DNA of 64,000 bases from Mesorhizobium sp. B2-3-4 (GCF_006442315.1 NZ_VFVY01000005.1:124001-188000); one strand, 5' to 3'. Counted from the stretch's first letter, positions 18,201 through 28,258 are shown. The notes: generated by a model from the letters alone, not told the origin. Numbers and translations: made by a program.

Positions 18201-20111
18201 GAGCGCCGACAGAATGGTCGCGGACATGCCGGCGCCGGCCGCGGTGCCGTCGCCCACGCGGATCGGAACGCCGGCTCCAGTCAGATTCAGCGCATCGCCG
18301 GACACTTGATAGCCATCGACGAAGAACTGCATCCCGCCGCCGATGTCGAGCGCGCCACCACCCGCACTGACCGTGACCGTGCCCGGCGTGCCCTGGAAGA
18401 TCATCATGGCCGCCGGATCGTAGACGCCGCTCGCGCTGCCGCTCGCATTCGTCCAGTTGGTCCCGGCAGCACTCCACGTGCCCGTGCCGCCGTTGACCAT
18501 ATTGTTGGCCGTGGTCTGCGCGCCATTCCAGAAGCCGTAGGAGCCGGCCGCGCCGACCAGCAGGTTGACCTGATTGGCCACAGACGTCTGGACGGCCAGA
18601 TCGCCGGTGGCATAGCCGGCTGGCGCCACCCCAACGGTCATCCCGTTGTCGGTCAGCGTCCCGCCATAATCGAACAGGCGATAGAGACCGTCGCCGAAAC
18701 CGCCGGCGCCGCTGACGTTGAGCGTACCGTCGAGCGTCAGGTCACCTGCGACGTTGAACAGGCGCTCATTGCCAGGCGCGCCGAGCGAGACATCGACGAC
18801 CGAGCCGCCCTCCAGCCCCAGCGACCCCATCGACAGCGTCTGGCCGGCGCGGCCCAGCAGGGTGCCGCCAGATGCCACGGACACGTCGCCGGCGATCGAT
18901 CCGGCGCCGCCGAGGCTGCCTCCGGACGCAACCGCGACCGGCGAGGTGCCCAGCACAATGGGTCCCCACATGACATTGCCCAGGGATCCATCGACGAGCA
19001 GCGTGCCGCCCGTCACGTTGGTGGTGCCGGTATAGGTGTTGTCGCCGCTCAGGGTGAGCGTGCCGCTGCCGGACTTGGTGAGCCCGGTCATCGTGGTTAC
19101 GCCGTTGATCTCGTCGAAGTAATCCGCGATGGCGCCGCTGAAAGCGGTGTTGGTGGATTGATCGACGGTGAGGACGCCAGGGTTGAAGTCCGAACGGGTG
19201 ATGGTCCCCGCACCCGATAGCGAGCCGACCGTCAGGGCCGTAGTGTCGAAAACGAGCGTAGCGCCGCCGGCGATGTCGAGCTTGCCGGTCGGCGCGCCAA
19301 GCGTGCCGCTGCCCTTCAAGTCCAGGGTGCCCGCTTCGATCCGCGTCCCGCCGGTATAGGTGTTGGACCCCGAAAGCGTCAGCGTGCTCAACCCGCGCTT
19401 GACCAGGGCCAGCGCGCCGCCACCGGCGCCGTCGGCGATCACGCCACCGAAGGAAGAATCGCCGAGCGCCGAGCCGTCGATCGTCAGCACGGCATCGGCC
19501 GCACCGCCGTTTACGATCTGCCCGCTGGGAATGTAGTTCGTGATCCGGCCGACGGTCGTGCCATGGCCGTTGAGGCTGAGGAGCCCTCCCGCGCTGACTG
19601 CCTGACTGCCGAATTCCAGATCGGTGTTCGCCGTCGTCGCGTTGGCGGTCCCTATGTTGACGACGCCGTCTCCACCGAGCCTCAACCAGGCGCCACCAAT
19701 GGCGCCGGTGGCCAATGCGTTCACCGTGCCGTTGATGACCAGCGTCCCGCCGGTGATGGCATTGGCGACGTTCGCATTCACGACGGCGTCGAAGGTCGGC
19801 AACTGCAGGAGACCGCCGCTGACGGCGCCGGCCGTGTTGGCATTGAGGACGGCCCCATTTCGGAAGGTCGCGGCCACGGTGCCGCCGAATGTGTCGGCCG
19901 TGTCGGCATCCACGTCGCAACCGCTGGTCAGGCCGCCGTTGAAATCAGGCGAACCGCTGGTGTACGGACCGCCTCCCGGGTCGCAGGCCGGTTGCGCATG
20001 GACCGAAGGCGCACAGGCGACAGCGAGGAGTACCAGGGTCGAGGTGGTGACAGACAGCCTGCCGAGCGAAATGGTCCTCGCACGATTGCCGCGCCCTGCC
20101 GTCATTGCCAT
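15297..20111 (-). CDS. Type Va autotransporter with beta-strand (PATR) repeats
   Basis: A 1604-residue surface protein. A long signal peptide ends near PSVHA-QPACD. The passenger (about 40-1290) is Gly/Thr/Asn-rich and has six autotransporter-associated repeats of the type GTLTLSGxNTYTGGT, starting near residues 237, 345, 645, 755, 938 and 1058, which predicts a beta helix. The beta-barrel (about 1330-1604, from AVWGQAFGAW) ends in LGVTF with a terminal Phe. No protease triad or RGD was seen, so an adhesin or aggregation role is likelier than an enzyme. Neighbouring two-component genes may regulate it. The passenger repeats may vary in number between strains. Confidence 0.92.
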   Translation of the reverse strand: MAMTAGRGNRARTISLGRLSVTTSTLVLLAVACAPSVHAQPACDPGGGPYTSGSPDFNGGLTSGCDVDADTADTFGGTVAATFRNGAVLNANTAGAVSGGLLQLPTFDAVVNANVANAITGGTLVINGTVNALATGAIGGAWLRLGGDGVVNIGTANATTANTDLEFGSQAVSAGGLLSLNGHGTTVGRITNYIPSGQIVNGGAADAVLTIDGSALGDSSFGGVIADGAGGGALALVKRGLSTLTLSGSNTYTGGTRIEAGTLDLKGSGTLGAPTGKLDIAGGATLVFDTTALTVGSLSGAGTITRSDFNPGVLTVDQSTNTAFSGAIADYFDEINGVTTMTGLTKSGSGTLTLSGDNTYTGTTNVTGGTLLVDGSLGNVMWGPIVLGTSPVAVASGGSLGGAGSIAGDVSVASGGTLLGRAGQTLSMGSLGLEGGSVVDVSLGAPGNERLFNVAGDLTLDGTLNVSGAGGFGDGLYRLFDYGGTLTDNGMTVGVAPAGYATGDLAVQTSVANQVNLLVGAAGSYGFWNGAQTTANNMVNGGTGTWSAAGTNWTNASGSASGVYDPAAMMIFQGTPGTVTVSAGGGALDIGGGMQFFVDGYQVSGDALNLTGAGVPIRVGDGTAAGAGMSATILSALTGSGGIDKTDLGTLVLSGANTYTGGTTISAGTLKLDGAGTLGATTGALAIASGGTLDLAGTNQIVGALSGTGSITSSVSGGRQSSFTVDQAAGNTSYGGAITDGYMTGTGTGTVWLLKDGAGTLTLTGDSAFAFTTVNGGTLAIANGGTVATETSYVGEAAGSDGTVLVTGSGSVWTTDYLNLGYRGSGTLTIADGGKVTVGVGTVDTVRTTSSSGTLNLNGTATARGVLETNGVWKALDGATVNFDGGILRAIAADTDLLGHFAAGDVTIKAGGAFIDTNGYQVEITSPLGGVGALTKQGAGELYVIGANTYAGGTNIEAGRLFLGDGGTLGASTGSLFVASGATLDIGITSQTVGSLSGAGDITSSVTMGTPSLLTVDQATDTTFTGAIRNGMQLVSSGGGSLPAILVPTVVGLTKSGTGTLTLSGSNNYTGNTSVTGGTLVINGTLSGTQVAVAAGAALGGTGTITGAVTISGRLFTGAVTPGAGGGIGTMKVAGAVTFNTGSTYQVAANAAGQASRLDVTGPATINGGTVSVLAGTGSYSPQTDYTILSAAGGVSGAFADVTSNFAFLDPSLSYDADNVYLRLHRNNISFASIGLAANQIATGGGAEGLGSGNALYDAILQLPGTNTASDALDQLSGEIHASARGMLLGDGRFVRDAATSRIAAAFGDGSVPALPIMAYGEGGPEMVAADTDRFAVWGQAFGAWSSTGSDGNAAAFDRSTGGLLAGADTSVGNWRVGLLGGYGHSSFDADDRNSAGRSDTYHLGLYGGTNWRAIAFRTGAAYSWSSISTRRSVAFDGFRDALSADYDAGTAQIFGELAYKADAGQFKFEPFANLAYVSVHTDGFAEQGGPAALASAGSTTDATFATLGLRGSTDFALGAINATARGMLGWRHAFGDVTPSSTVTFAGGDNFTIAGAPIGRDAALIEAGLDLLFAPNARLGLSYTGQFGGGVDQGAKVDLGVTF

Positions 20112-20420
20112 GCTCCCTCGCGGCAGCCGTCCGCGTGTCGGCGCAAGGGTGCGCGGGCATACACCCTCCCCCGCGCCGCCATCGGCGGCACCGCGATTTC
20201 ATCGATTTGTTCCCGCCCCCGAACGGGGAGTCGTCGATGATCTTTTCCGCCGGGGCGGCGGACACATCAATCCCGCGTTCGAGGGGGTACAGGCAAAATA
20301 TCATGGTAAATTCGACATTTGGCCGATAGCCTGAAAACACGCTTGCCGGCATTCCTGTCGGCCGAGGCCGGCACCAAGCACGGCACCCTCGCCCCGCGCC
20401 AGCCGCCTGTGAGGCGGCAA
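20112..20420. other. Intergenic region upstream of the autotransporter
   Basis: This 309-base stretch separates the kinase stop (20421) from the autotransporter start. It contains a small hairpin GCCGCC/GGCGGC (20402-20407, 20413-20418) that may end the kinase transcript, and a less GC-rich patch at 20290-20335 that is the best candidate promoter area. No gene was found in it. Confidence 0.5.
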
Positions 20421-22154
20421 TCAGGCCTTTCGCCCAGCGGCGTTGATCGGGATGGCCAAGGTCAGTTGCGTGCCGCGGCCAGGCGCGCTTTCGATTGCTA
20501 TTTTCCCGCCCATCTGGTCGGCCCGACGGCGTATGTTCGCAAGGCCCCGTCCTTCGCCTGCGGCGCCGGCGGCTGTCCCAGGCTCGAATCCCACGCCATC
20601 GTCCGACAGTGTGACAAGAACGCCGCCATCGTCACCCGGCTTCATCGCGAGTTCGATCCTTGTCGCGGAAGCATGGCGCAAACTGTTGGCGATTCCCTCC
20701 TGCAACAACCGATAGAGGCTGAGCAGCCGCCGCACGTCGAGGCTCGGCGCGGGGGTCGGGAGCGTGCATCGATACTCCAGGGCTACGCCTGATCGGGCAA
20801 GGCGGCCTGCCATGCGCTCCTGGAACATCGCCAGCGCCTCGTCGATCGGTTCGTTGCCCGCGTCGATTGCACTGGCCATGTTGCGCAGGTCGTCGACCGA
20901 AGACTGCAGTCCCTGCTCGATTTCCCTCGGGGTCAGCCTGTTCTCGCGGACATCGAGGAGAAGATGCGTCAGGACGCCGCCAACCCCATCGTGCATGTCG
21001 CGCAGCAGACGCTGACGCTCCGCGTCGATCGCGATCAACCGTTCCTGATGGCGCAACAATCGCGAGGAGCGCAGCAGGCTCGCATCCTGCTCCAGCACCT
21101 GACGTTCCAGATCGCTGCGTGCCTCCTCCGCCTCCTGATTGAGCCTGTGCCCCTGCAGCGCGATCTCAAACAGGATGCCGAACATGGTCAAGGGCGGCGC
21201 GAGGACCGAGGCCTGCAAGGCAAAACCGGTGGGCGGCGGCAGGAGAAACAGGTCGAAGCCGATCGAGGCGAGAGCGACAAGCAAAATCGCCAGAACCCGG
21301 ATCGCCGGCCCCGGAGCTGTGCGTCCCATCCGCAGCAAGGCCAAAACGCCATATCCCAGCAGCAAGGTCAGGGCCGTCGCATCGAGCCAAGGCACGATTG
21401 TCGCAAAATCAGCGCCGGCGATCATGGTCCCAAGCAATATGACGAAGGCGACGACAAAGCAGCCGCAGGCCACCCATGCCTCGCGCGGCCGCCAGTCGGC
21501 AAAGGCGTTCACGGCAAGCGCTGCCGTCGTCAACATCAGATATTCCACACCGAAGCGAAGCAACGGAAACCAGACATAGGGCAGGCTCCGCGCCCCGAAA
21601 GTGGTGAGCCAGGCGTCGACACCCACGCAGACGAGCAGCAGGCCGGTGATGCACTGGAGCCGAGAAAACCCGTTGACCGGCAGCAGGACGAGCAGCGCTG
21701 CTCCCATCATCAGTTCGGTCACAACGACCAGCCATACCATGTCGAAACGCTGGAATTTTTCCCAACCGGCCACCCTGTCCATGCGGTCGAAAGGCCCTGC
21801 ATAGGCTGCCGCGGCCTCGGGACAGGGATCTTCCCGGCAGGTGAGCGACCACGCATCTCCCGCCGGCGTCTCCGCGCGCGACAACAGGCTCGCCTGCGCC
21901 GGATGCAGGACCACGGGCTGCCAGCCCGGGATACGCAGCATGGCCGGCCCTGAAAGCCCGGCAGCGTAGGCGCCCACCTCGCCCTGCCCGGAGGCCAGCA
22001 GCGCACGCCCTGCGGGCAACCGGTATTCGTCCAGCGTACCCGTGGGCTGCAGGGCGGCGACGATGAGCGCATAGGCGCACCAGAACAGCAGTTGCGCGCC
22101 CAGAATGATCGCCAGCGCGCGGCGCCATCCCGTCAGCCGGGGCATGATGGTCAC
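20421..22154 (-). CDS. Sensor histidine kinase, HisKA_3 (NarX/DesK-like) type with multi-helix sensor
   Basis: A 577-residue membrane kinase. A helix at about 13-33 precedes a periplasmic domain of about 100 residues, then six or seven helices (about 138-335) recalling 7TMR-type sensors, a coiled-coil linker, the HisKA_3 box with His388 in LRDMHDGVGG, and an HATPase with LQEGIANSLRHA and GRGLANIRRRA. The GTG start at 22154 overlaps the regulator stop (GTGA); ATG 22145 is an alternative. It pairs with the NarL-type regulator upstream. A link to the neighbouring autotransporter is inferred from position only. Confidence 0.9.
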   Translation of the reverse strand: MTIMPRLTGWRRALAIILGAQLLFWCAYALIVAALQPTGTLDEYRLPAGRALLASGQGEVGAYAAGLSGPAMLRIPGWQPVVLHPAQASLLSRAETPAGDAWSLTCREDPCPEAAAAYAGPFDRMDRVAGWEKFQRFDMVWLVVVTELMMGAALLVLLPVNGFSRLQCITGLLLVCVGVDAWLTTFGARSLPYVWFPLLRFGVEYLMLTTAALAVNAFADWRPREAWVACGCFVVAFVILLGTMIAGADFATIVPWLDATALTLLLGYGVLALLRMGRTAPGPAIRVLAILLVALASIGFDLFLLPPPTGFALQASVLAPPLTMFGILFEIALQGHRLNQEAEEARSDLERQVLEQDASLLRSSRLLRHQERLIAIDAERQRLLRDMHDGVGGVLTHLLLDVRENRLTPREIEQGLQSSVDDLRNMASAIDAGNEPIDEALAMFQERMAGRLARSGVALEYRCTLPTPAPSLDVRRLLSLYRLLQEGIANSLRHASATRIELAMKPGDDGGVLVTLSDDGVGFEPGTAAGAAGEGRGLANIRRRADQMGGKIAIESAPGRGTQLTLAIPINAAGRKA

Positions 22155-22801
22155 AGGCGTAGCAGCCCGCTGCGAAAGGCGCGCGCCATGGCCTCGCCCC
22201 TATTGCTCACCCTGAGCTTCCTGTAGATCGATTTCACATGATCGCCGATCGTGTACGGCGATATTTCGAGTTCGGCCGCCGCCTGCCGGTTGCTGTAGCC
22301 GCGCGCCAGAAGCTGGAGCAGTTCGATTTCGCGCGGTGATAGCGGCGGGTCGGCGTCATCCGGTTTCGAGTCTTCCCGTTGCCGACGCAAGTGACGCAGC
22401 ACATAGGCGGCGATGCTGGGCGACAATGGCGCACCGCCGGTCAGCGCGTCGCAGGCCTGCTGGCCGATATCGAGACTGTCGATGTCTTTCAGCAGATAGC
22501 CGTCCGCTCCCGCCAGCACGGCCGCCAGCACCGTATCCTGATCGCCAAGCACCGAGAGGACGAGTATTTTCGGCTCAAGATCGCTTCGTGCGCGGATTTC
22601 CTCGATCAATTCGATCCCGCTTCCATCGGGAAGGCCAAGATCGAGAATGAACAGGTCCACCTTCTCGTCGAGCAGGGCACGCGCTCCGGCCAGCGTGCTG
22701 GCGGTGGCCGCCAGCGACAGGCCGTCATGCGCAGCTACGCCGCGTCCAACATGAGCGGCAACGAGCGGATCATCCTCGACAATGACGACGTTCGCTTCCA
22801 C
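22151..22801 (-). CDS. NarL/FixJ-family response regulator
   Basis: A regulator of about 216 residues. The receiver has VIVEDDP, phosphoacceptor Asp in LFILDLGLPDGSG and Lys in LLKD; the GerE-type helix-turn-helix is LSPREIELLQLLARGYSNRQ with a recognition helix near SPYTIGDHVKSIYRKL. GTG 22801 is chosen because the receiver fold begins there (EANVVIVEDD), although the frame is open to 22900. It is translationally coupled to the kinase gene and follows gbpR on the same strand with 102 bases between. Confidence 0.9.
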   Translation of the reverse strand: MEANVVIVEDDPLVAAHVGRGVAAHDGLSLAATASTLAGARALLDEKVDLFILDLGLPDGSGIELIEEIRARSDLEPKILVLSVLGDQDTVLAAVLAGADGYLLKDIDSLDIGQQACDALTGGAPLSPSIAAYVLRHLRRQREDSKPDDADPPLSPREIELLQLLARGYSNRQAAAELEISPYTIGDHVKSIYRKLRVSNRGEAMARAFRSGLLRL

Positions 22802-22903
22802 GGCCCCACCCGCCTGTTCCCCATTGGATCTGCCGGCCCATTGTAAACCGATCACCACACCGGATGGCAACCTCTTCACCCGCCGGCAATCATCCGCCAC
22901 GCA

Positions 22904-23893
22904 TCAACCGACCTCCCTCAAGATGAAATCATGCAGCATCTTGGCCGCCGGCGACAGCACCCGGTTCTTGACCGTGATCAGGCTGTAGGGCCTGACCTCG
23001 ATGTCGAATTCGGTCTGGACGACATCGATGGCGCCGGCAAGCCCGTCCGGGTTCTGGATGAATTTTGCCACCTGCACCGACACCGGCGCGATGGCATCGG
23101 ATTGCGCGACCATGACCAGCGTGAGCAGCAACGAGCTGGTGTTCAAGATGCGGTCCGGCAGCGCGATGTTGCGGTTCAGGAAATTGCTCTCCATCGCCTG
23201 GCGCAAAGGCGAACCACCCGACTGGAAGACCCAGTCATAGGCAGCGGTGTCTTCCAGCCGGACCACATTCGCCCTGGCGAGCGGGTGACCGCGGCGCACG
23301 ATCAGGCAGGCCTTCTCGACGCCGATGACGCGCGATTCGAAAAGCCGCGGATTGAGGTCGTCGGGAATGCGGGCGATGATGAAGTCGTGGCGCGAGGCGA
23401 TCAGTTCACGGGCGAGCACGTTCGACGTCTCGACCTGCATGGTGATCTCGATGCGCGGGTAGATGCGGCGGATCTCGCGAATCGCCGGCACGGCCAATTC
23501 GATCGCCGGCGCGGTCACGGCGCCGAGGAACACCGAGCCGCCCTTGCCGGCCTTGAGTTCGGCAATCTCGCGGTCGGCCTCGCGCATCTCGAGCAGGATC
23601 GAGCGGGCTCGCCTGGCAAGTGCCTGGCCATAGGGGGTGAGGGTCACGCCGCGTGGCAGCCGCTCGCACAACCTCACGTCGAGCACCGCCTCCATCTCCG
23701 CGATCATGCGCGAGGCGGCCGGCTGCGAGATGTTCATGACCTGGGCCGCGGCGCTCACCCGTCCGTGATCGTCCAGGGCGACGATCATGCGCATATGGCG
23801 CAAGCTCAAGCCGCTGCGCAGCAGCGTCTCCCCATCCACCGGAAGCTTCTCGTAACTTACTGGAATTGCATCGGGATCGCGCATCGCCGCCAT
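22904..23893 (-). CDS. gbpR: LysR-family regulator, GbpR-like, divergent from chvE
   Basis: A 329-residue LysR-type protein with an N-terminal winged helix (LRHMRMIVALDDHGRVSAAA, SQPAASRMI) and a periplasmic-binding-like effector domain. In Agrobacterium and Azospirillum a GbpR/SbpR LysR protein beside chvE activates the sugar-binding protein gene in response to sugars. Here the gene is divergent from the chvE homologue with a 292-base shared upstream region containing two palindromes. GGAAG precedes ATG 23893. Gene-name assignment rests on context plus family. Confidence 0.85.
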   Translation of the reverse strand: MAAMRDPDAIPVSYEKLPVDGETLLRSGLSLRHMRMIVALDDHGRVSAAAQVMNISQPAASRMIAEMEAVLDVRLCERLPRGVTLTPYGQALARRARSILLEMREADREIAELKAGKGGSVFLGAVTAPAIELAVPAIREIRRIYPRIEITMQVETSNVLARELIASRHDFIIARIPDDLNPRLFESRVIGVEKACLIVRRGHPLARANVVRLEDTAAYDWVFQSGGSPLRQAMESNFLNRNIALPDRILNTSSLLLTLVMVAQSDAIAPVSVQVAKFIQNPDGLAGAIDVVQTEFDIEVRPYSLITVKNRVLSPAAKMLHDFILREVG

Positions 23894-23936
23894 GATCTTC
23901 CAACCTTTCCGCCGGTGCCTGTCCGCATGCTAGACC

Positions 23937-23990
23937 ATACCGGTTTCGGTATAGCAACCACCAGAGATCGCATTTGACAGTTATGTCAAA
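23937..23990. promoter_or_regulatory. Two palindromes in the gbpR-chvE divergent region
   Basis: ATACCG-gttt-CGGTAT (23937-23952) has the T-N11-A shape of LysR sites. TTTGACA-gtta-TGTCAAA (23973-23990) is a perfect 7-bp inverted repeat 20 bases further on. The spacing suits a LysR recognition site plus activation site. The remainder of 23894-24185 shows no other strong signal. Binding by the adjacent LysR protein is inferred. Confidence 0.55.
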
Positions 23991-24185
23991 GGGACCCACC
24001 CTTCGCGCGTTCCGAGGCGCAGGGGTCGGCAACGAGCAAAATCGTATCGATTGAAACTGCGCCACGGGGCCGATTGGGAGGATACCGGAGATCGATAAAG
24101 CCGACAGCGGCGCGTTTGCGCTCCTGCCTGGCTGCGCGGCCCGCGAAGCCCCGAGGTGTCGCGTCCATCAACCAGGGAGAGTAAT

Positions 24186-25256
24186 GTGAAGATCATCAAG
24201 ACGCTGGCCGCCGTCGCGGCCCTTGGCATCGCCGCCATGAGCTATCAGGCGCACGCGGCCGACAAAGGTCTCGTCGGCGTGCTGATGCCGACCAAGACTT
24301 CGCAGCGCTGGATCAACGACGGCGACGCCGTCAAGTCCCAGCTCGAAGCGCTCGGCTACACGGTCGATCTGCAATATGCGCAGGACGACATCCCCAACCA
24401 GCTCAGCCAGCTGGAAAACGAAATCACCAAGGGTCCGAAGGCGCTGATCATCGCCTCGATCGACGGCACCACCCTGTCGGATGCGCTGCAGAAGGCCAAC
24501 GATGCGGGCGTCGTCGTCATCGCCTATGACCGCCTGATCAAGAAGACCAAGAACGTCGACTACTACACCACCTTCGACAATTTCGGCGTCGGCGTGATCC
24601 AGGCGAATTCCCTGGTCAAGGGCCTCAAGGAGCGTTTCCCGAACACCAAGCCGTGGAACGTCGAACTGTTCGGCGGTTCGCCCGACGACAACAACGCCTT
24701 CTTCTTCTACAATGGCGCAATCTCGGTCCTGCAGCCGCTGATCGACGACGGCTCGATCAAGATCAAGTCCGGCCAGACCGGCATGGACAAGGTCGGCACG
24801 CTGCGCTGGCTCGCCGCCACCGCCCAGGCGCGCATGGACAACCTGCTCTCGGCCAACTACTCGGACGGCAGCCGCGTCGATGGCGTTCTGTCGCCTTATG
24901 ACGGCCTGTCGCGCGGCATCACCGCCTCGCTGCGCGCCGTCGGTTACGGCACCGATGCACAGCCCTGGCCGATCGTGACCGGCCAGGACGCCGAGACCGC
25001 CTCGGTCAAGCTGATCATCTCGGGCGAGCAGTACTCGACCGTGTTCAAGGACACCCGCGAACTGGCCAAGGCCACGGTGCAGCTGGTCGACAAGGTGCTC
25101 TCGGGCGGCAAGCCGGAAGGCCTCGATGAAAAGACCTACAACAACGACGTCAAGGTGGTTCCCTCGATCCTGCTGACGCCGCATGAGGTCGACAAGTCGA
25201 ACTACCAGGCGCTGGTCGTCGACTCCGGCTACATCAAGGCCGAAGACCTGAAGTAA
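24186..25256 (+). CDS. chvE: ChvE-type multiple-monosaccharide binding protein
   Basis: A 356-residue periplasmic sugar-binding protein of the xylose/galactose type. The signal peptide ends at AHA-ADKG, and the mature part opens [19 protein letters not shown] as in ChvE. GTG 24186 with AGGGAGAG in front is preferred to ATG 24156. In Agrobacterium ChvE feeds the GguAB transporter and also presents sugars to VirA; no virA is present here. It heads the operon and is followed by a terminator hairpin that should make it more abundant than the transporter proteins. Confidence 0.93.
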   Translation: MKIIKTLAAVAALGIAAMSYQAHAADKGLVGVLMPTKTSQRWINDGDAVKSQLEALGYTVDLQYAQDDIPNQLSQLENEITKGPKALIIASIDGTTLSDALQKANDAGVVVIAYDRLIKKTKNVDYYTTFDNFGVGVIQANSLVKGLKERFPNTKPWNVELFGGSPDDNNAFFFYNGAISVLQPLIDDGSIKIKSGQTGMDKVGTLRWLAATAQARMDNLLSANYSDGSRVDGVLSPYDGLSRGITASLRAVGYGTDAQPWPIVTGQDAETASVKLIISGEQYSTVFKDTRELAKATVQLVDKVLSGGKPEGLDEKTYNNDVKVVPSILLTPHEVDKSNYQALVVDSGYIKAEDLK

Positions 25257-25273
25257 TCCCGGCTACAAGGACA

Positions 25274-25302
25274 GGGGTCCTGCGCAACGCAGGGCCCCTT
25301 TT
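25274..25302 (+). terminator. Intrinsic terminator between chvE and gguA
   Basis: GGGGTCCTGCG (25274-25284) pairs with CGCAGGGCCCC (25288-25298) over 11 bp with one G-U, a CAA loop, then TTTT. Its place between the binding-protein gene and the ATPase gene suggests partial termination that lowers transporter expression relative to ChvE. Confidence 0.8.
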
Positions 25303-25337
25303 CGTTCACAAGCGACCCCGGTATTGTTCGTGCCGGC

Positions 25338-25406
25338 CTAGAGCAATTCCAGGAAAAGCGCGCGGCGGCTTTGCGTCGGGAATTGCGTAAAAGCAAGAAA
25401 GTCTAG
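25338..25406. repeat. Rhizobial intergenic repeat, copy 1 (chvE-gguA gap)
   Basis: A 68-base element starting TAGAGCAATTCCAGGAAAAG, containing CGGGAATTGCGTAAAAGCAA and ending at TCTAG. It aligns along its length with the copy at 28260-28327. It ends directly against the AGGAGG ribosome site of gguA (25405-25410), so the insertion is intimately joined to the translation signal. From memory, this unit is widespread between Mesorhizobium genes. Confidence 0.8.
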
Positions 25407-25420
25407 GAGGAGCTTGCCTG

Positions 25421-26953
25421 ATGACCTCGACGATTTTGGAGATGCGCGACATCACCAAGACGTTCCCCGGCGTGAAGGCGCTGTCGAACGTCAACCTCAG
25501 CGTCGAGGAAGGCGAAATCCATGCGGTGGTCGGCGAGAACGGCGCCGGAAAATCGACACTGATGAAGGTGCTGTCGGGCGTCTATCCTTCCGGCACCTAT
25601 GATGGCCAGATCATTTTCCAGGGCCAGGAATGCCATTTCAAAGGCATCCATGACAGCGAACACAAGGGCATCGTCATCATCCACCAGGAGCTTGCGCTGG
25701 TGCCGATGCTGTCGATCGCCGAAAACATTTTCCTCGGCAACGAGCGCGCCAGATACGGCGTCATAGACTGGGATTCCAACGAGGCCCGCACGGCCGAGCT
25801 GTTGAAGAAAGTCGGGCTCAGGGAAGACCCCAAGACGCTGATCACCCATATCGGCGTCGGCAAGCAGCAGCTGGTGGAAATCGCCAAGGCGCTGAGCAAG
25901 GAAGTGAAGCTTCTGATCCTCGACGAGCCGACGGCATCGCTCAGCGAAAAGGACAGCCAGGCGTTGCTCGACCTCCTGCTCGAGTTCAAACGGCAGGGCA
26001 TGACCTCGATCCTGATTTCCCACAAGCTCAACGAGGTGAACCGCGTCGCCGACAAGGTGACGGTGATCCGCGACGGGCGCACGATCGAAACATTGACGAG
26101 ACAAGAGATCAGCGAGGACCGGATCATCACCTCGATGGTCGGCCGCTCCCTCGACGACCGCTACCCGCCGCGCGAACCTCGCATCGGTGATGTCGTTTTC
26201 GAAGTCAGGGACTGGTCGGTCTACCACCCCATCCATGCCGAACGGCAAGTGATCAAAAACATCAACCTCAAGGTGCGCAAGGGCGAAGTGGTCGGCATCG
26301 CCGGGCTGATGGGCGCCGGCCGCACCGAATTCGCCATGAGCCTGTTCGGTCGCTCCTACGGCCGGCGCATCAGTGGCGAGGTGCTGCTCAACGGCAAGCC
26401 GGTCGACCTGTCGACAGTGGGCAAGGCCGTGCAGAACGGCATCGCCTATGTCACCGAGGACCGCAAGACCTACGGGCTGAACCTGATCGACCACATCAAG
26501 CACAATGTGACGCTGGCCAACCTCGGCGGTGTTTCCAGTGGCGGCGTCATCGACGACATGCGCGAAATGAGCGTCGCCAACGACTATCGCAAGAAGACCA
26601 ATATCCGCGCCTCCAGCGTCTATCAGCTGACCGGCAATCTCTCGGGCGGCAACCAGCAGAAGGTGGTGCTGTCGAAATGGCTGTTCGCCGACCCGGAAGT
26701 CCTGATCCTCGACGAGCCTACGCGCGGCATTGACGTCGGTGCCAAGTACGAAATCTATACAATCATCGCCCGCCTCGCCGCCGAGGGCAAGGCGATCATC
26801 GTCATCTCGTCGGAAATGCCGGAACTGCTCGGTATCACCGACCGGATCTATGTCATGAACGAAGGACGCATCGTCGGCGAGATGGCGGCAAGTGACGCCA
26901 GCCAGGAAAAAATCATGCGCGCCATTGTTCGCGGAGAAGGAAAAGCATCATGA
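25421..26953 (+). CDS. gguA: Sugar ABC transporter ATPase, GguA/MmsA-like, tandem nucleotide-binding domains
   Basis: A 510-residue cytoplasmic protein with two ABC domains. The first has Walker [14 protein letters not shown] and Walker [14 protein letters not shown]; its signature is [16 protein letters not shown], diverged from LSGGQ as usual in this family. The second has [10 protein letters not shown], a degenerate Walker [16 protein letters not shown] and [21 protein letters not shown] precedes ATG 25421. It overlaps gguB by 4 bases. It powers uptake of ChvE-bound monosaccharides. Confidence 0.93.
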   Translation: MTSTILEMRDITKTFPGVKALSNVNLSVEEGEIHAVVGENGAGKSTLMKVLSGVYPSGTYDGQIIFQGQECHFKGIHDSEHKGIVIIHQELALVPMLSIAENIFLGNERARYGVIDWDSNEARTAELLKKVGLREDPKTLITHIGVGKQQLVEIAKALSKEVKLLILDEPTASLSEKDSQALLDLLLEFKRQGMTSILISHKLNEVNRVADKVTVIRDGRTIETLTRQEISEDRIITSMVGRSLDDRYPPREPRIGDVVFEVRDWSVYHPIHAERQVIKNINLKVRKGEVVGIAGLMGAGRTEFAMSLFGRSYGRRISGEVLLNGKPVDLSTVGKAVQNGIAYVTEDRKTYGLNLIDHIKHNVTLANLGGVSSGGVIDDMREMSVANDYRKKTNIRASSVYQLTGNLSGGNQQKVVLSKWLFADPEVLILDEPTRGIDVGAKYEIYTIIARLAAEGKAIIVISSEMPELLGITDRIYVMNEGRIVGEMAASDASQEKIMRAIVRGEGKAS

Positions 26954-28242
26954 GCACAGACAGCGCTCCCGCACCGCAAAGCGGCACAGCGGAGGACGTC
27001 AAGCAGGGCCCCCGAGTCGCCGTCTCGGCACTGACGACGAACCTGCGCGAATACGGCCTGATCATCGCGCTGATCGTTATCATGCTGTTCTTCCAGTACA
27101 CGACGTCGGGAACGCTGTTCAAACCGGTCAACCTCAGCAATCTGGTTCAGCAGAACTCGTTCATCATCGTGATGGCGCTCGGCATGCTGCTGGTCATCGT
27201 CGCCGGCTATATCGACCTCAGTGTGGGATCGGTCGCCGGTTTCATCGGCGCGCTTGCCGCGATGATGATGGTCATCTGGCCGCTAGGCATATTCAGCAAT
27301 CCGCTGGTGGTGTCGATCGTCTGCCTGATCGTCGGCGGGCTTATCGGCGCGGCGCAAGGGTACTGGATCGCCTATCACCGCATTCCCAGTTTCATCGTGA
27401 CGCTGGCCGGCATGCTGATCTTCCGCGGCATCTGCCAGGCGCTGCTTGGCGGCGGCTCCTCGGTCGGCCCGCTCCCCGACAGTTTCAAGGCGCTGAGTTC
27501 CGGCTTCATCCCCGACGTGATCGGCCCGCTAACGCTGATCCCGCCGACGGTGAACGCGGCCGGCAAGACCATCCTGGGCAGCGGCCTGACGCTGCACATG
27601 ACGACGGTCGTGCTCGGCCTGATCGCCGTATTGGCCTACGCCTATTTCGGCTTCAGGACGCGTCGCAAGCGCGAGCTTCATGGTTATGAAGCAGAGCCTT
27701 TCACGCTGTTCGTCATCAAGACCCTGGTGGGCAGCGCGCTGGCGCTCTTCCTGGTCTTCCAGTTCGCGACCTATCGGGGCCTGCCGATCGTGCTCCTGGT
27801 GATGGGCGTGCTGATCTCGCTGTTCGTCTTCGTCACCAAGCGCATGACCATCGGCCGCCGCATCTATGCGATGGGCGGCAATGCCAAGGCGGCGCAGTTG
27901 TCGGGTATCAATACCGAAAGGCTGACGCTCTGGGTATTCGTCAATATGGGCGTTCTGTCGGCGCTCGGCGGCCTGATCATCGCCGCGCGTCTCGGCCAGG
28001 CCGTGCCGGCCGCAGGCCTCGGCAGCGAGCTCGACGTGATCGCGGCCGTCTTCATTGGCGGCGCCTCGGCAATGGGCGGCGTCGGCCAGGTGATCGGCGC
28101 GGTGGTCGGCGGCTTCATCATGGGCGTGATGAACAACGGCATGTCGATCATGGGCGTAAATGTCGACTGGCAGCAGGTGGTCAAGGGACTGGTGCTGCTC
28201 GGTGCCGTCATCTTCGACGTCTACAACAAGAACAAGGCTTAA
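26950..28242 (+). CDS. gguB: Sugar ABC transporter permease, GguB/XylH-like
   Basis: A 430-residue inner-membrane permease with about ten or more helices. Recognisable family segments are [38 protein letters not shown], and [19 protein letters not shown] in the coupling region. The length exceeds that of short RbsC-type permeases because of an insert near residues 225-260, normal for XylH/GguB. ATG 26950 lies in an ATGA overlap with gguA. Confidence 0.93.
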   Translation: MSTDSAPAPQSGTAEDVKQGPRVAVSALTTNLREYGLIIALIVIMLFFQYTTSGTLFKPVNLSNLVQQNSFIIVMALGMLLVIVAGYIDLSVGSVAGFIGALAAMMMVIWPLGIFSNPLVVSIVCLIVGGLIGAAQGYWIAYHRIPSFIVTLAGMLIFRGICQALLGGGSSVGPLPDSFKALSSGFIPDVIGPLTLIPPTVNAAGKTILGSGLTLHMTTVVLGLIAVLAYAYFGFRTRRKRELHGYEAEPFTLFVIKTLVGSALALFLVFQFATYRGLPIVLLVMGVLISLFVFVTKRMTIGRRIYAMGGNAKAAQLSGINTERLTLWVFVNMGVLSALGGLIIAARLGQAVPAAGLGSELDVIAAVFIGGASAMGGVGQVIGAVVGGFIMGVMNNGMSIMGVNVDWQQVVKGLVLLGAVIFDVYNKNKA

Positions 28243-28258
28243 GGGCTGGGCGCAAGGA

